Shown: positions 36,660 through 45,309, counted from the first letter of the stretch. The stretch is 64,000 nt of DNA from an uncultured Chloroflexus sp. (GCF_937129525.1 NZ_CAKZNK010000050.1:54037-118036), one strand, 5' to 3'. The notes: generated by a model not told the origin, from the letters alone. Translations and numbers: made by a program.

Positions 36660-37648
36660 AGATTACGCTCTTCGCGCCCCTCGATATGCACCTGCATCTA
36701 CGTGAAGGCGCAATGCTGCGCCTGGTTGCCCCCTTTTCCGCCGCGCAGTTTGCCGGCGCGGTGATTATGCCCAATCTCGTGCCGCCGGTCGATAATGCCG
36801 ACCGGTTGGATCGCTATCGCGCCGAGGTGCTCTCAGCTACGCAGCCGTATCCGTTTCTGCCATTAATGACCCTCTTCTTTCGCCCTTATGACGCGGCTAC
36901 GCTCCAGACGTTGCGCGACCAGATCTTTGCAATTAAGCTCTATCCGGAGGGGGTGACGACCAATAGCTCCGGCGGTGTGAGCGATATGGCTGCAATTGAG
37001 CCAACCCTTGCTCTCATGGAAGAGCTGGGCATTCCGCTGCTCGTTCATGGTGAGACCCATGGCTTCGTGCTCGACCGCGAGACTGAGTTCTTGCCGATCT
37101 ACGAGCGCTGGGCGCGCGCGTTTCCGCGTTTGCGCATTGTGATGGAGCATATTACGACCGCGGCGGCGCTCGATCTGCTTGAACGTTATCCTAATCTCTT
37201 CGCGACTGTTACCTTGCATCACCTGATGATTACGCTCGATGACGTAGCCGGTGGGTTGTTGCAGCCACATCTGTTCTGCAAACCGATTGCCAAACGGCCT
37301 GCCGATCGTGATGCATTGCTGGCGGCGGCGCTGTCCGGTCATCCCAAACTTATGTTTGGCAGCGACTCGGCGCCACACCCGATCGATCGCAAAGAAGCTG
37401 CTTTCTGCGCTGCCGGGGTATTCTCGGCGCCGGTGCTGCTGCCGATGCTCGTTGAATTGTTTGAGCGCCACGATGCCCTCGACCGCCTGCCTGATTTTGT
37501 GAGCGGCAATGCCTGTTGCATCCACGGTTTGACGCCGCCGTCCCGCATAGTGAAGCTGGTAGAGGATCCCTGGCAGGTGCCGGCCCGCTACGGCGATGTG
37601 GTACCCTTTGCCGCCGGTCAGACGCTGCGCTGGCGCGTGGTTGATTGA
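36656..37648 (+). CDS. pyrC: Dihydroorotase, homodimeric type
   Basis: Zinc amidohydrolase that closes carbamoyl-aspartate to dihydroorotate in pyrimidine synthesis. The 330-residue protein has the metal-binding DMHLHLREG motif near residue 10, [17 protein letters not shown] holding the carboxylated lysine, HGETHG and [16 protein letters not shown] with further zinc histidines, VTLHHLM, and SDSAPHP with the catalytic aspartate. This is the E. coli-type PyrC pattern. All catalytic residues are present. It is translationally coupled to the TerB gene; other pyr genes are not in the window. Confidence 0.95.
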   Translation: MKITLFAPLDMHLHLREGAMLRLVAPFSAAQFAGAVIMPNLVPPVDNADRLDRYRAEVLSATQPYPFLPLMTLFFRPYDAATLQTLRDQIFAIKLYPEGVTTNSSGGVSDMAAIEPTLALMEELGIPLLVHGETHGFVLDRETEFLPIYERWARAFPRLRIVMEHITTAAALDLLERYPNLFATVTLHHLMITLDDVAGGLLQPHLFCKPIAKRPADRDALLAAALSGHPKLMFGSDSAPHPIDRKEAAFCAAGVFSAPVLLPMLVELFERHDALDRLPDFVSGNACCIHGLTPPSRIVKLVEDPWQVPARYGDVVPFAAGQTLRWRVVD

Positions 37649-37946
37649 GGTATACTGTTTATTGACATAAATTATTCCTCCTGAAGCGAGGTGATTGGTT
37701 GCCTGAGTTCGCAACTCTGCCGGCGAGCAGTCTGGCGCGCAGCTCGAAACGGATTCCGGCGAGGGCATGCGCAGGCGGGGCAGAGAGCAATTGCCCGACG
37801 GCGTGACGCTACCGGTGAGCGGTCTGGCCCGCGGCACAGACTCTGGCGAGCAACGATACCGCTTGCGCAGGTGAACTCAGGCGTAGCAGACACTGATCCA
37901 GCCTCGCGAATAACGTGACCGCCGCCGTTATCACCGCTATATCGAA
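37649..37946. other. Spacer between convergent pyrC and the unknown gene
   Basis: An AT-rich start (ATTGACATAAATTATT) precedes a GC-rich stretch. A 75-codon frame starting with GTG at 37691 has poor coding character. It contains TCTGGCGCGC/TCTGGCGAGC-type short repeats. No terminator with a U-tract is evident. Confidence 0.35.
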
Positions 37947-38411
37947 CTACCTGATCGACCGACCGGCTAATCCGCTCCCCCATACATCGGGTGGCGGTGG
38001 TGGTATGAACAGATCGGTTACGTCGAGCGCTTGTTGTAAGCGGCCAAAGGTGGTAGCGATAAAGGTAATGCGACGGAGTCGCGCCGCCGGCACCGGCCGA
38101 TCAAGCTCACGCAAAGGCCCGACATCGATCCGATAGTAGCGTTCGTTGGCGCGAGGGTGGCGTGGCTCGTCTGGCAGCAATTCACGGCGCAGCGCAATGC
38201 GATAGCGAATCACTGCGGCGTACCGCTGCACGCGCCAGCGTTCGGCGCCAAACGATCCTGGCTGGTAGAAGGCCAGATAATCGGCGGCCAGACGCGGCGG
38301 GGCGTGGGCCAGCGGGAGCCGGTACCAGCCTTCTCTGCGCGCCAGCTCGAGGTCGCGTGGCCGCGGCACGATGACAACCAGTACCCGCGCTTCATCGTCA
38401 GGTTCAAACAT
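37947..38411 (-). CDS. Unknown conserved-looking protein (154 residues)
   Basis: A 154-residue protein with no recognised family. It reads VLVVIVPRPRDLELARREGWYRLP at the N-terminus, then YLAFYQPGSFGAERWRVQRYAAVI, ELLPDEPRHPRANERYYRIDVGPLREL, and RRITFIATTFGRLQQALDV. The mixture of aromatic residues and arginines suggests a nucleic-acid- or protein-binding domain rather than an enzyme; this is inference. The GGGAGGAA site lies almost against the ATG, so the start may be slightly off; a GTG 21 codons earlier is possible. It is convergent with pyrC and divergent from the CrtC-like gene. Confidence 0.65.
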   Translation of the reverse strand: MFEPDDEARVLVVIVPRPRDLELARREGWYRLPLAHAPPRLAADYLAFYQPGSFGAERWRVQRYAAVIRYRIALRRELLPDEPRHPRANERYYRIDVGPLRELDRPVPAARLRRITFIATTFGRLQQALDVTDLFIPPPPPDVWGSGLAGRSIR

Positions 38412-38520
38412 TTCCTCCCTCGCTGAACTTCGTTGTCGGATCAGTCTGATACCGGCGGCAAACCCGTGGTACACTACAAACAGGTACTACTTATTAAACC
38501 GCAACATCTGACAAAACGTT

Positions 38521-39651
38521 ATGCGCTTTTCTTCCTTATTGTTTCTGATCGGGATGGCAGGCTTTGCGCTGAGCGCCTGCGCTGCGCCGGCTCAACCGAC
38601 AGTGCGCGCCTCTATTGGCGCCATTGAAGCGGTGAACGCCGGCAATAACGAGGGTTTTGAGCGCGTTGTGACACCGCGGCCCTTCGTCTTTCCCATCGAC
38701 CACGGCCCACACCCGACCTTTCAAACCGAGTGGTGGTACTATACCGGCAATCTCACGGCTGAAAACGGGCGACGGTTCGGATTTCAACTCACCTTCTTCC
38801 GCCGCGCGTTGACGCCTGATCCGCCGGCGCGTGAGTCGGCCTGGGCTGCAAGCGAGATTTACATGGCCCATTTTGCCCTCAGCGATATTGATGGTGATCG
38901 CTTTTACGCCTTTGAACGCTTTAGTCGCGCCGCCGCCGATCTAGCCGGCGCCAGCGGTGATCCGTTTCGAGTCTTCCTCCACGATTGGTCGGTAGAGGGA
39001 ATCGGGCCGGAAGGCATGACAATGCGATTGTACGCCGCTCAAGATGGCGTGGCGATTGATCTGACGGTGGTCAACAGTCGTCCGCCAGTGTTGCAGGGCA
39101 ATGCCGGCGTAAGTCAGAAGGGATCGCAGATCGGCAACGCATCGGCCTACTACTCGCTCACGCGGATGGTCAGCAATGGCGTTATTCGCATTGGCGAGGA
39201 AACGTACCAGGTCAGCGGCCTGACCTGGATGGATCGCGAGTGGGGAACAAGCGCGCTTGAAGAGGGATTGACCGGATGGGATTGGTTTGCGCTGCAACTC
39301 GAGAGCGGTCACGATCTGATGTATTATCAACTTCGTGAAGCTGACGGCAGTCCATCGCCGTTTGTTGGTGGCAGTCTGCTTTTGCCCGACAATACAGTCA
39401 TCATTCTCGGCCCAGGCGATGTAGAACTGTCTGTCACCGATACCTGGCGCAGTCCGCGTAGTGGCGCTGTTTATCCTTCGGGATGGCGGTTGCGCATTCC
39501 AGACTACGGAATTGATCTGATTGTTACGCCGGCGCTGCGCGATCAAGAACTACCGGTAACCGTCGTCTATTGGGAAGGAGCCGTTGAGGTAAGTGGTAGC
39601 ATACGCGGGCGCGGCTATGTGGAATTGACCGGCTATGCCGACGCGAATTGA
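38521..39651 (+). CDS. CrtC/AttH-like lipocalin-fold lipoprotein
   Basis: A 376-residue protein of the family that includes carotenoid 1,2-hydratase (CrtC) and AttH. A signal peptide with lipobox LSACAAP is followed by HGPHPTFQTEWWYYTGNL, GFQLTFFRRAL, YMAHFALSD, and WMDREWGTSALEEGLTGWDWFALQL, the strongest family signatures. The domain is a double lipocalin barrel. Whether it acts on carotenoids cannot be read from sequence: true CrtC enzymes are usually not lipoproteins, and no other crt gene is near. It overlaps the CobW gene by 17 bases. Confidence 0.88.
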   Translation: MRFSSLLFLIGMAGFALSACAAPAQPTVRASIGAIEAVNAGNNEGFERVVTPRPFVFPIDHGPHPTFQTEWWYYTGNLTAENGRRFGFQLTFFRRALTPDPPARESAWAASEIYMAHFALSDIDGDRFYAFERFSRAAADLAGASGDPFRVFLHDWSVEGIGPEGMTMRLYAAQDGVAIDLTVVNSRPPVLQGNAGVSQKGSQIGNASAYYSLTRMVSNGVIRIGEETYQVSGLTWMDREWGTSALEEGLTGWDWFALQLESGHDLMYYQLREADGSPSPFVGGSLLLPDNTVIILGPGDVELSVTDTWRSPRSGAVYPSGWRLRIPDYGIDLIVTPALRDQELPVTVVYWEGAVEVSGSIRGRGYVELTGYADAN

Positions 39652-40597
39652 TCCGGTTGTCCCACCAATTACTCTGATCAGCGGTTTTCTCGGCAGTGGC
39701 AAAACGACGCTGCTGCGTCGTATGCTTCGTGAAGCTGAGCGTCGCATTGGGGTTATCGTCAACGAATTTGGCGCGCTTGGGATTGATGGCGCACTGCTTG
39801 AACAGAGCGGCGGCAGTTCACTGATTGAACTCAGTGGCGGCTGCGTTTGCTGTGTTGCCGGTAGCGACCTGCTGGTGGCGCTTGAAACGTTGCTGGACGG
39901 CGGCGAACTGGATGCAATTGCGATTGAGACCAGTGGTTTAGCCGAACCAGGCGCAATCGCGCGACAGTTGCGCGCAGCCAATCTGCCGCTCGACGCATTA
40001 ATCACGCTGGTTTCAGCCGTTGATTTTACGCAAGCGATGGATGCTTCCCCGCTGACACGTCGTCAGATCCAGGTTGCCGACCTGATTGCGCTGACTCACG
40101 GCGATCTCGCCGATGTGCAGACAATGCAGCAGGTGAGCGAGCAGCTCCGCAATCTCAACCCGCGCGCGCCGATCATTCCGGCGATTGCGGGCGATATTTC
40201 ACCCGATCTGATCTTCAGCCCGCGGAGTAGCGGTGAACTACCTGCCGATCTTCCTCATCAACACGGCGAGTTTGAGGCGCTGAGCTGGCAAGCAGATCTA
40301 CCGCTGCGCCGAACTGCGTTCGAGCAGACGTTGCATACCCTGGCCGGGCGGGGACTCTTCCGCGCCAAGGGGATCGTGTATTGCACCGACTCGCCGTGGG
40401 CCGATGAAGTGCATCTGGTCGCGGATCGGCTGCGCTGCAGCGCACTACGACTGGTGCGGCTCCCGATCCCGCTCTGCCGGATGACACTCATCGGGCATCG
40501 TGAGGCGCTAGCTCACGCTGGCGCTGCGCTCGACGCATGTATCGATCTGCCCGAACGCATCGCCAGTTGGCGGAATCGGCAGGCCGAACTGGAGTGA
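39635..40597 (+). CDS. CobW/COG0523-family GTPase metallochaperone
   Basis: A 320-residue P-loop GTPase. The Walker A motif is ITLISGFLGSGKTTL, followed by VNEFGALGIDG, the CxCC metal motif GGCVCCVAG and AIETSGLAEPG. The C-terminal CobW domain includes RGLFRAKGIVY. The family delivers Zn, Co or Ni to partner enzymes. Which metal is used here is unknown. The start overlaps the end of the lipoprotein gene by 17 bases, so the two are likely coexpressed. Its 3' end overlaps the convergent isoprenoid-synthase-like gene by 90 bases. Confidence 0.93.
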   Translation: MPTRIDPVVPPITLISGFLGSGKTTLLRRMLREAERRIGVIVNEFGALGIDGALLEQSGGSSLIELSGGCVCCVAGSDLLVALETLLDGGELDAIAIETSGLAEPGAIARQLRAANLPLDALITLVSAVDFTQAMDASPLTRRQIQVADLIALTHGDLADVQTMQQVSEQLRNLNPRAPIIPAIAGDISPDLIFSPRSSGELPADLPHQHGEFEALSWQADLPLRRTAFEQTLHTLAGRGLFRAKGIVYCTDSPWADEVHLVADRLRCSALRLVRLPIPLCRMTLIGHREALAHAGAALDACIDLPERIASWRNRQAELE

Positions 40598-41485
40598 TTG
40601 ATAAGAGGCAAACGCTGCCTGACCGGCCTGCTGTTCGGCGGCAATGAGATCGAACAGGCGAGGCAGACGGGGCTGATATGGAGCCAGCGCAACGGCAGCG
40701 CGCGCGCACAGCGTGGCGTGCAATTGCGCGACCTGGCGCCGCAGATTCTCATCGAGCAGCCAGCGTCCGGTTATGCGTGCGCTATCGACTGTGCCGGGGT
40801 AGCCATCAGTCTGCCAGATAGTAGCAGCGATCAGCGCTATCAACCAGGTAGCGCGACCGGCCTGAGCGTCAGCGGTCAAATCGACCGCATCGTCGCGTAG
40901 TTGTCGGGCAAGGATGATCAAATCGAGCGCGCGGGCCAGATCGCGCCGACGGCAGTCGGTTGGCGCCAGCCCGGTAAGTTCCATCTGTGCCAGTTGAATT
41001 GCATGCCAGCCGGCAGCTCGCGCGCGCACCCAGCGGGTTGTGAGCGTCTGCAACTGCCTGGCGTGCCACCGGCCATGCACTGCCCGCGCTGCCAGCTCAT
41101 GCCGGCAGGCAATGGTCATTTGCGTCGATAGTGTCAGTAATGGCGGCAATGCCAGACCAAGGCGGGCAAACAATCGCCAGGCTTGTCGCCAAAGCGCCCG
41201 GCGTAACGATCTGAACAATCCTGGCAGTTCTCCATCGCGAGCGGCATCATCCAGGCTAGCTGCCCAGCCACCGGCCAGCGCCGCCAACGTCAGGTGAGTG
41301 AGCCCTGGCTTTGGTAACGGAAGCAAGTCGGCGAGCCAGCGCGGCCACAAAGCCAGCAAACGGTGAAATTCGTTGTCAAGGAGATTCAGCGCCGGCAGGC
41401 GCAACGCCGCCGGCAGATCGACAACCAAAACGCCTAAACGGCGCTGAACCGTCTGCCAGTATGCTTCTTCAAGCGGCAACAGCAT
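40508..41485 (-). CDS. Class I isoprenoid-synthase-like protein
   Basis: A 325-residue all-helical protein. It carries an acidic pair of motifs as in class I prenyl synthases: DDAARD at residues 79-84 (a DDxxxD variant) and LRDDAVDL around Asp198, Asp199 and Asp202 (DDxxD). These are about 118 residues apart, as expected for a metal-bound diphosphate site. The stretch ILARQLRDDAVDLTADAQAGRA resembles polyprenyl synthetases. The product is unknown and the remainder of the sequence is diverged. It overlaps the phosphatase gene upstream by 17 bases on the same strand, which suggests one operon. It overlaps cobW-like coding by 90 bases on the other strand. Confidence 0.7.
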   Translation of the reverse strand: MLLPLEEAYWQTVQRRLGVLVVDLPAALRLPALNLLDNEFHRLLALWPRWLADLLPLPKPGLTHLTLAALAGGWAASLDDAARDGELPGLFRSLRRALWRQAWRLFARLGLALPPLLTLSTQMTIACRHELAARAVHGRWHARQLQTLTTRWVRARAAGWHAIQLAQMELTGLAPTDCRRRDLARALDLIILARQLRDDAVDLTADAQAGRATWLIALIAATIWQTDGYPGTVDSARITGRWLLDENLRRQVAQLHATLCARAAVALAPYQPRLPRLFDLIAAEQQAGQAAFASYQSLQFGLPIPPTGDAFGQIDTCVERSASVS

Positions 41486-42902
41486 CTGCCTGCGGAGGAA
41501 TGTTAATAATCACAATCGTCATATCATCAGCCTGTTCCAGATTGCCGCGAAATTCAGTCACAGAGTGCCAGATTTGATCGAGTGCGCAATTGGGGTCAAC
41601 CGGGTCAACCTGGTCGAGTAACGTCATCAATCGGTGGAAACCGAACAGTTCGCCCTCCTTGTTACGGGTCTCAAAAAAGCCATCAGTCAAAAGAAAGACC
41701 TGATCGCCCGCCTGCAAATGGATAATTTTGTCGTTGTAGACCAGATCTGGTTTTGCGCCTAGAGGCAGGCTCCCCTGCCCGATTTCGCTAATGACGGCGC
41801 CACGTCGCAGATACGGAAAAGGGTGGCCAGCAGTCGTAAATGTCAGGGTCAACGTCTGTGGATCGAGGACACCGAGATAAACCGTGACGTATTGCGAGCC
41901 GATTCCAGATCGATAGAGCGCATTGTTCGTTAGCTGGAGAATGGCAGCCGGCGAGGTTTGAGTTTCAATATACGAACGTAGCAACGATCGCGTCATCACC
42001 ATGACCAGCGCCGCGGCAATGCTTTTGCCGGTCACGTCAGCGACAACAATTGCCCAGCGCCCATCGGGCATCGCAACAAAATCGTAGAAATCGCCGCTTG
42101 TTTCGCGGGCAGCCTCAGAGCGAGCCGCAATTTTGACGTTTTCGATGAGCGGGGGCGAGAACGGGTACAGGCGTTGTTGCAGATTGCGGGCTAATTCCAG
42201 ATCGCGCTGCGCTAACTGATTTTGCAAAATCTGGTTGCGAGCTTGATTCAGGTCTTGGCGAGAGCGACTGAGTTGCCATTGATAGAGTGAAATTGCAGCC
42301 CACGCTAAAGATATATAGATAAAAATCGGCACAAACAATCCGGTCGTCTCTTCAAACACGCCACGAGATGTACCAACTATGATAAAAAATAGAAAATAGA
42401 TTGCAAAAATAATAAACATATTGACAACAGCGACCAGCCCGGCGGCGCGCCAGCCCAATAAAAGACCGGCTAAAATAACAAAGAGTGGCGTTGTCTCGGC
42501 AAATAATGTTGTTCTGAGCAGATCGCGTTCGATTGCGTTTGCTACCATGATCGCCAAAACGCCCAGATTTGTCCAGACAACTAAGAGGCGTGCGCTGAAA
42601 ACTTCTCGATTTTGTCGAGCCGTCCACTCAACAACCAGGTTGATCGCTAAAGAAATGCCGACAATCGTGTAATACAGCGGGTGAGAGAACGGTGGGATGA
42701 GCATGATGAGCAATGCGACCACTGTGAGCAATGTCACCAATCCGTTAAGGGCGCGCGCCATGACGCGAAGGCGCTTCTGCTCGTCTTCAACATCAATCTG
42801 ATTTAAGAGGTTTTGAAAGTTTGACAGTTCTTTCGCCATAAAAAAATTTGTGATCCCTCGGTGATTTCGAAGGGGTGGGTAATATTCCCTAACTGACGCC
42901 AT
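41469..42902 (-). CDS. Membrane-bound SpoIIE/RsbU-type PP2C phosphatase
   Basis: A 477-residue protein. Six or so hydrophobic segments lie between residues 40 and 215. A coiled coil follows (QLSRSRQDLNQARNQILQNQLAQRDLELARNLQQRLYPF), then a PPM-type phosphatase domain. That domain has the metal aspartates in SGDFYDFVAMPDGRWAIVVADVTGKSIAAALVM, LGVLDPQTLTLTFTTAGHPFPYL, FLLTDGFFETRN and a final LEQADDMTIVII. All look intact. Such proteins dephosphorylate STAS anti-sigma-antagonists and switch on alternative sigma factors or other targets. The start (MASVREYYPP) has AGAGAAG ahead of it. A STAS-domain protein is encoded 11 kb away. Confidence 0.9.
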   Translation of the reverse strand: MASVREYYPPLRNHRGITNFFMAKELSNFQNLLNQIDVEDEQKRLRVMARALNGLVTLLTVVALLIMLIPPFSHPLYYTIVGISLAINLVVEWTARQNREVFSARLLVVWTNLGVLAIMVANAIERDLLRTTLFAETTPLFVILAGLLLGWRAAGLVAVVNMFIIFAIYFLFFIIVGTSRGVFEETTGLFVPIFIYISLAWAAISLYQWQLSRSRQDLNQARNQILQNQLAQRDLELARNLQQRLYPFSPPLIENVKIAARSEAARETSGDFYDFVAMPDGRWAIVVADVTGKSIAAALVMVMTRSLLRSYIETQTSPAAILQLTNNALYRSGIGSQYVTVYLGVLDPQTLTLTFTTAGHPFPYLRRGAVISEIGQGSLPLGAKPDLVYNDKIIHLQAGDQVFLLTDGFFETRNKEGELFGFHRLMTLLDQVDPVDPNCALDQIWHSVTEFRGNLEQADDMTIVIINIPPQADAVAA

Positions 42903-43010
42903 CAATCTTCTCTCAGTCTGCACCCTCTCGGGAAGGTCGCAATGCCACATATCATTCTATTTCGAGAAAGCGCGATCGGTTGCTGAAACCGAATCATATG
43001 CAACCTGTCT

Positions 43011-43275
43011 GTAACTGCCATGCGGCGAGACTACCGGTTAAGGTCAACAATACACGATCGCTAGGCCGGATTGGCCAGCGCCAACGGCAACCGCTTAGCA
43101 CCAACCGCTGAGCGATTGGGTTTGCCGGTCAAGGTCGGCGATGCGCTAACGCTGAACCGGATCGGCCAGCGCTTTGCGCAACCGCTTAACTCCAACCGCT
43201 GAGCGATTGGGTTTGCCGGTCAAGGTCGGCGATACGCTGACGCTGAACCGGATCGGCCAGCGCTTTACGCAACCG
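43011..43275. repeat. Three tandem 91-base copies of the 3' end of a small gene
   Basis: Three head-to-tail units of 91 bases occur at 43193-43275 (the gene's own last codons), 43102-43192 and 43011-43101. The first two are nearly identical; the third is clearly diverged. The second copy differs from the coding copy at few positions, and one change makes an in-frame TAG. The unit includes the stop codon. The copies therefore look like a decayed tandem duplication. Confidence 0.85.
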
Positions 43276-43404
43276 ATCCATCTCGGCAGGATCTGGTTGC
43301 AGGCCGGCTTCTTTCGCCGCCGCGTCTGGATCATCAAGCAGTCGTTTGCGAAAAGCAGGGTCAAGCGCAGCTCGACCGATCAATCGTTCGAAGTCTGGGC
43401 TCAT
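43186..43404 (-). CDS. Small protein (72 residues) with NHLP/Franc-like leader motif
   Basis: A 72-residue soluble protein: MSPDFERLIGRAALDPAF, then RKRLLDDPDAAAKEAG and a second helical region with LRKALADPVQRQRIADL. The 'DPAFRKRLLDDP..A..EAGL' pattern is that of nitrile-hydratase-leader or Franc-type precursor peptides and of small helical proteins. There is no Gly-Gly cleavage site and no RiPP maturase next to it, so a peptide-precursor role is unproven. The start follows a strong AGGAGGCC site. Its 3' end is the parent of the 91-base tandem repeats. Confidence 0.7.
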   Translation of the reverse strand: MSPDFERLIGRAALDPAFRKRLLDDPDAAAKEAGLQPDPAEMDRLRKALADPVQRQRIADLDRQTQSLSGWS

Positions 43405-43527
43405 GCGGACGTGGCCTCCTGTCAGTATTGGCAAGAGAGCAGGCTTTAGTATACCACTCTTATACCTTTCTGATGTGCAACATCTCCTCGGTTGGCGGTT
43501 GCATTTTTCCATGATGTATGTTATCAT

Positions 43528-43542
43528 ATATGGTAACCATAT
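43528..43542. promoter_or_regulatory. Palindrome in the divergent promoter region
   Basis: Perfect arms ATATGGT and ACCATAT with a one-base centre, in an AT-rich stretch 21 bases before the protease start codon. It lies between the divergent small gene and the serine protease gene and is a candidate repressor site. Confidence 0.4.
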
Positions 43543-43563
43543 TAAAAACAATAGGAGTTTTCT

Positions 43564-45204
43564 ATGCGCTTTCGTAGGCTGGCACTCGTTCTCATTTCGG
43601 TCGGGCTGTTCTTCGCTGTTGTCGTATCCGCGCGACAGGTAATGTCAGCTACACCGCCACCGCAGACGAGCGTGGTCGGCGGCGAGCCGGTAGCGCCGGG
43701 TGACTACCCGTGGTTGGTTGCGTTGCTGATTGCGGAGGTCACTGAGGAAGCGGCGGCCTTTTGTGGCGGCGCGCTGATCGATGATGGCAACGATTTTACG
43801 ACGACTCAATGGGTATTGACGGCGGCGCATTGTCTGGTATTTGATGGCGAAGTAGTCGATCCATCGGCGATTGAGGTTCTAGTCGGACAGCAGGCGCTCT
43901 CGCAGACGACGCCAGAGCAACGGCGCGCAGTGGCAGAGATCATCACCCATCCTTTCTACTTGCCTGGACAGGTGCTGGCCAATGATGTTGCGCTGTTGTA
44001 TCTGGCCGAGCCGGTGGTTGACATTACCCCGATCAGAATCGCAACGCCGGATGATGCTGCGCGCTTTGCGCCCGATGTTACGGCGCAGATTGCCGGCTGG
44101 GGCAACCGGTTGCCGCAAACGGGGGTTGATGATCCGGATGTCGCCCACAAGGCCCAACTACCGATTGTCAACCTGGCAACGTGCAACGAGCGTTACGATG
44201 GCGCGCTGAGTGACATGCATCTGTGCGCCGGTATCTACCCTACAGGTGGCGTTGATACCTGTCAGGGTGATAGCGGCGGCCCGTTGATGGTTCCCGATGG
44301 ATCGGGTGGGTTGCTACACGCCGGGATCGTCAGCTTCGGCGTCGGTTGCGCCTGGCCACACTTCCCTGGTGTCTACGCGCGCACGGCCTTTTTTGCCGAT
44401 TGGATTACAGCTCAAATCAACGGTGATCCACACGTTGACATCTGGCAGTTGCAGTTGCCTGAGAATCTTGCCGAGACGCCATGGTATATCTCGACAGCAG
44501 CGCCGAATACGCCGTATACTTATACGGTGTTTGTCGCCAATAGTGGCGCTACGCCGCTGACCGATCTCGAAGTTGTGGTTGAGGTTCCCGATGGCGTAAC
44601 GCTGGCACCCGATAGCATCAGCAATGATGGCGTGTTCAACGGTTCGACCGATGAAATTATCTGGAACGTTGGCAATTTATTGCCTGGTGAGTTGATCGAG
44701 CTGACGTATCAAGCGCAGGCTGACGCCAGTGTTGTTGCCGGTAACTATCGCGCGTTGGCCAACGAAGCTACAGCGTCGCGACGCCGTGAGGTTGCGCGAA
44801 CCCTCATCGATGAGCCTCGTCTGTACGTAGCAGCTTTTGCGCCCTCTGAAGTTGAAACCGGTTCGATCTATCCGATTGAATTTGTGGTCATCAATTTCGG
44901 GCAAGGTGAAAACGCCGGTCTTGACAGCTTCGAGCTGGTTGTTTCACTGCCACCCGGAATTGAGGTCGTTGACAGCGGCGGTGGTGTTATCAGCGGTAGC
45001 ACCGCGCGCTGGTCAATCCCAGAACTGCCGGCATCTGAGGCGGTTGTCAGAACGCTATTGATGCAGGCTGGCGAGGTTGGCGAGGTTGCGCGGATCACGG
45101 ATTATGGCCTGTACGACGGCGAAACGCTGCTTCGGTACGGCGCTAGGGGAGCGCAAGCGGTAGTCGGCCCGGCGATCCGCTATCTGCCCATCATCAGCAG
45201 GTAG
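43564..45204 (+). CDS. Secreted trypsin-like serine protease with DUF11-type beta domains
   Basis: A 546-residue extracellular S1-family endopeptidase. A signal peptide (RRLALVLISVGLFFAVVVSA) is followed by the activation site VVGGEPVAPGDYPW, TAAHC with the catalytic His89, NDVALLYL with Asp141, and CQGDSGGPLM with Ser237. Disulfide cysteines of the chymotrypsin fold are visible. The C-terminal 240 residues form at least two repeated immunoglobulin-like domains (ISTAAPNTPYTYTVFVANSGATPLTDLEVVVEVPDGV and the later FVVINFGQGENAGLDSFELVV). The triad is intact, so it is probably active. The ribosome binding site is AGGAG. Confidence 0.93.
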   Translation: MRFRRLALVLISVGLFFAVVVSARQVMSATPPPQTSVVGGEPVAPGDYPWLVALLIAEVTEEAAAFCGGALIDDGNDFTTTQWVLTAAHCLVFDGEVVDPSAIEVLVGQQALSQTTPEQRRAVAEIITHPFYLPGQVLANDVALLYLAEPVVDITPIRIATPDDAARFAPDVTAQIAGWGNRLPQTGVDDPDVAHKAQLPIVNLATCNERYDGALSDMHLCAGIYPTGGVDTCQGDSGGPLMVPDGSGGLLHAGIVSFGVGCAWPHFPGVYARTAFFADWITAQINGDPHVDIWQLQLPENLAETPWYISTAAPNTPYTYTVFVANSGATPLTDLEVVVEVPDGVTLAPDSISNDGVFNGSTDEIIWNVGNLLPGELIELTYQAQADASVVAGNYRALANEATASRRREVARTLIDEPRLYVAAFAPSEVETGSIYPIEFVVINFGQGENAGLDSFELVVSLPPGIEVVDSGGGVISGSTARWSIPELPASEAVVRTLLMQAGEVGEVARITDYGLYDGETLLRYGARGAQAVVGPAIRYLPIISR

Positions 45205-45275
45205 TTGGAGGCGGTGGCCGGGGATGAAGCCCGCGCTGACTCATCGCTGCATGTCACTAAACGAGCGCTGCGCAG

Positions 45276-45309
45276 GAACTCTCGCCACGGCAATACGTGG
45301 CGAGAGTTC
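45276..45309 (+). terminator. Strong stem-loop after the protease gene
   Basis: A perfect 14-base inverted repeat (GAACTCTCGCCACG and complement) around GCAATA, 72 bases past the protease stop. The following bases are T-containing (TGATATTCA) but do not form a clean U-run. It is the most likely transcription end for the protease gene. Confidence 0.6.

Noticed and set aside
37691..37918. A 75-codon plus-strand frame starting with GTG
   Set aside because: Arg-rich composition without domain, internal short repeats and a start codon that overlaps the only possible ribosome site.
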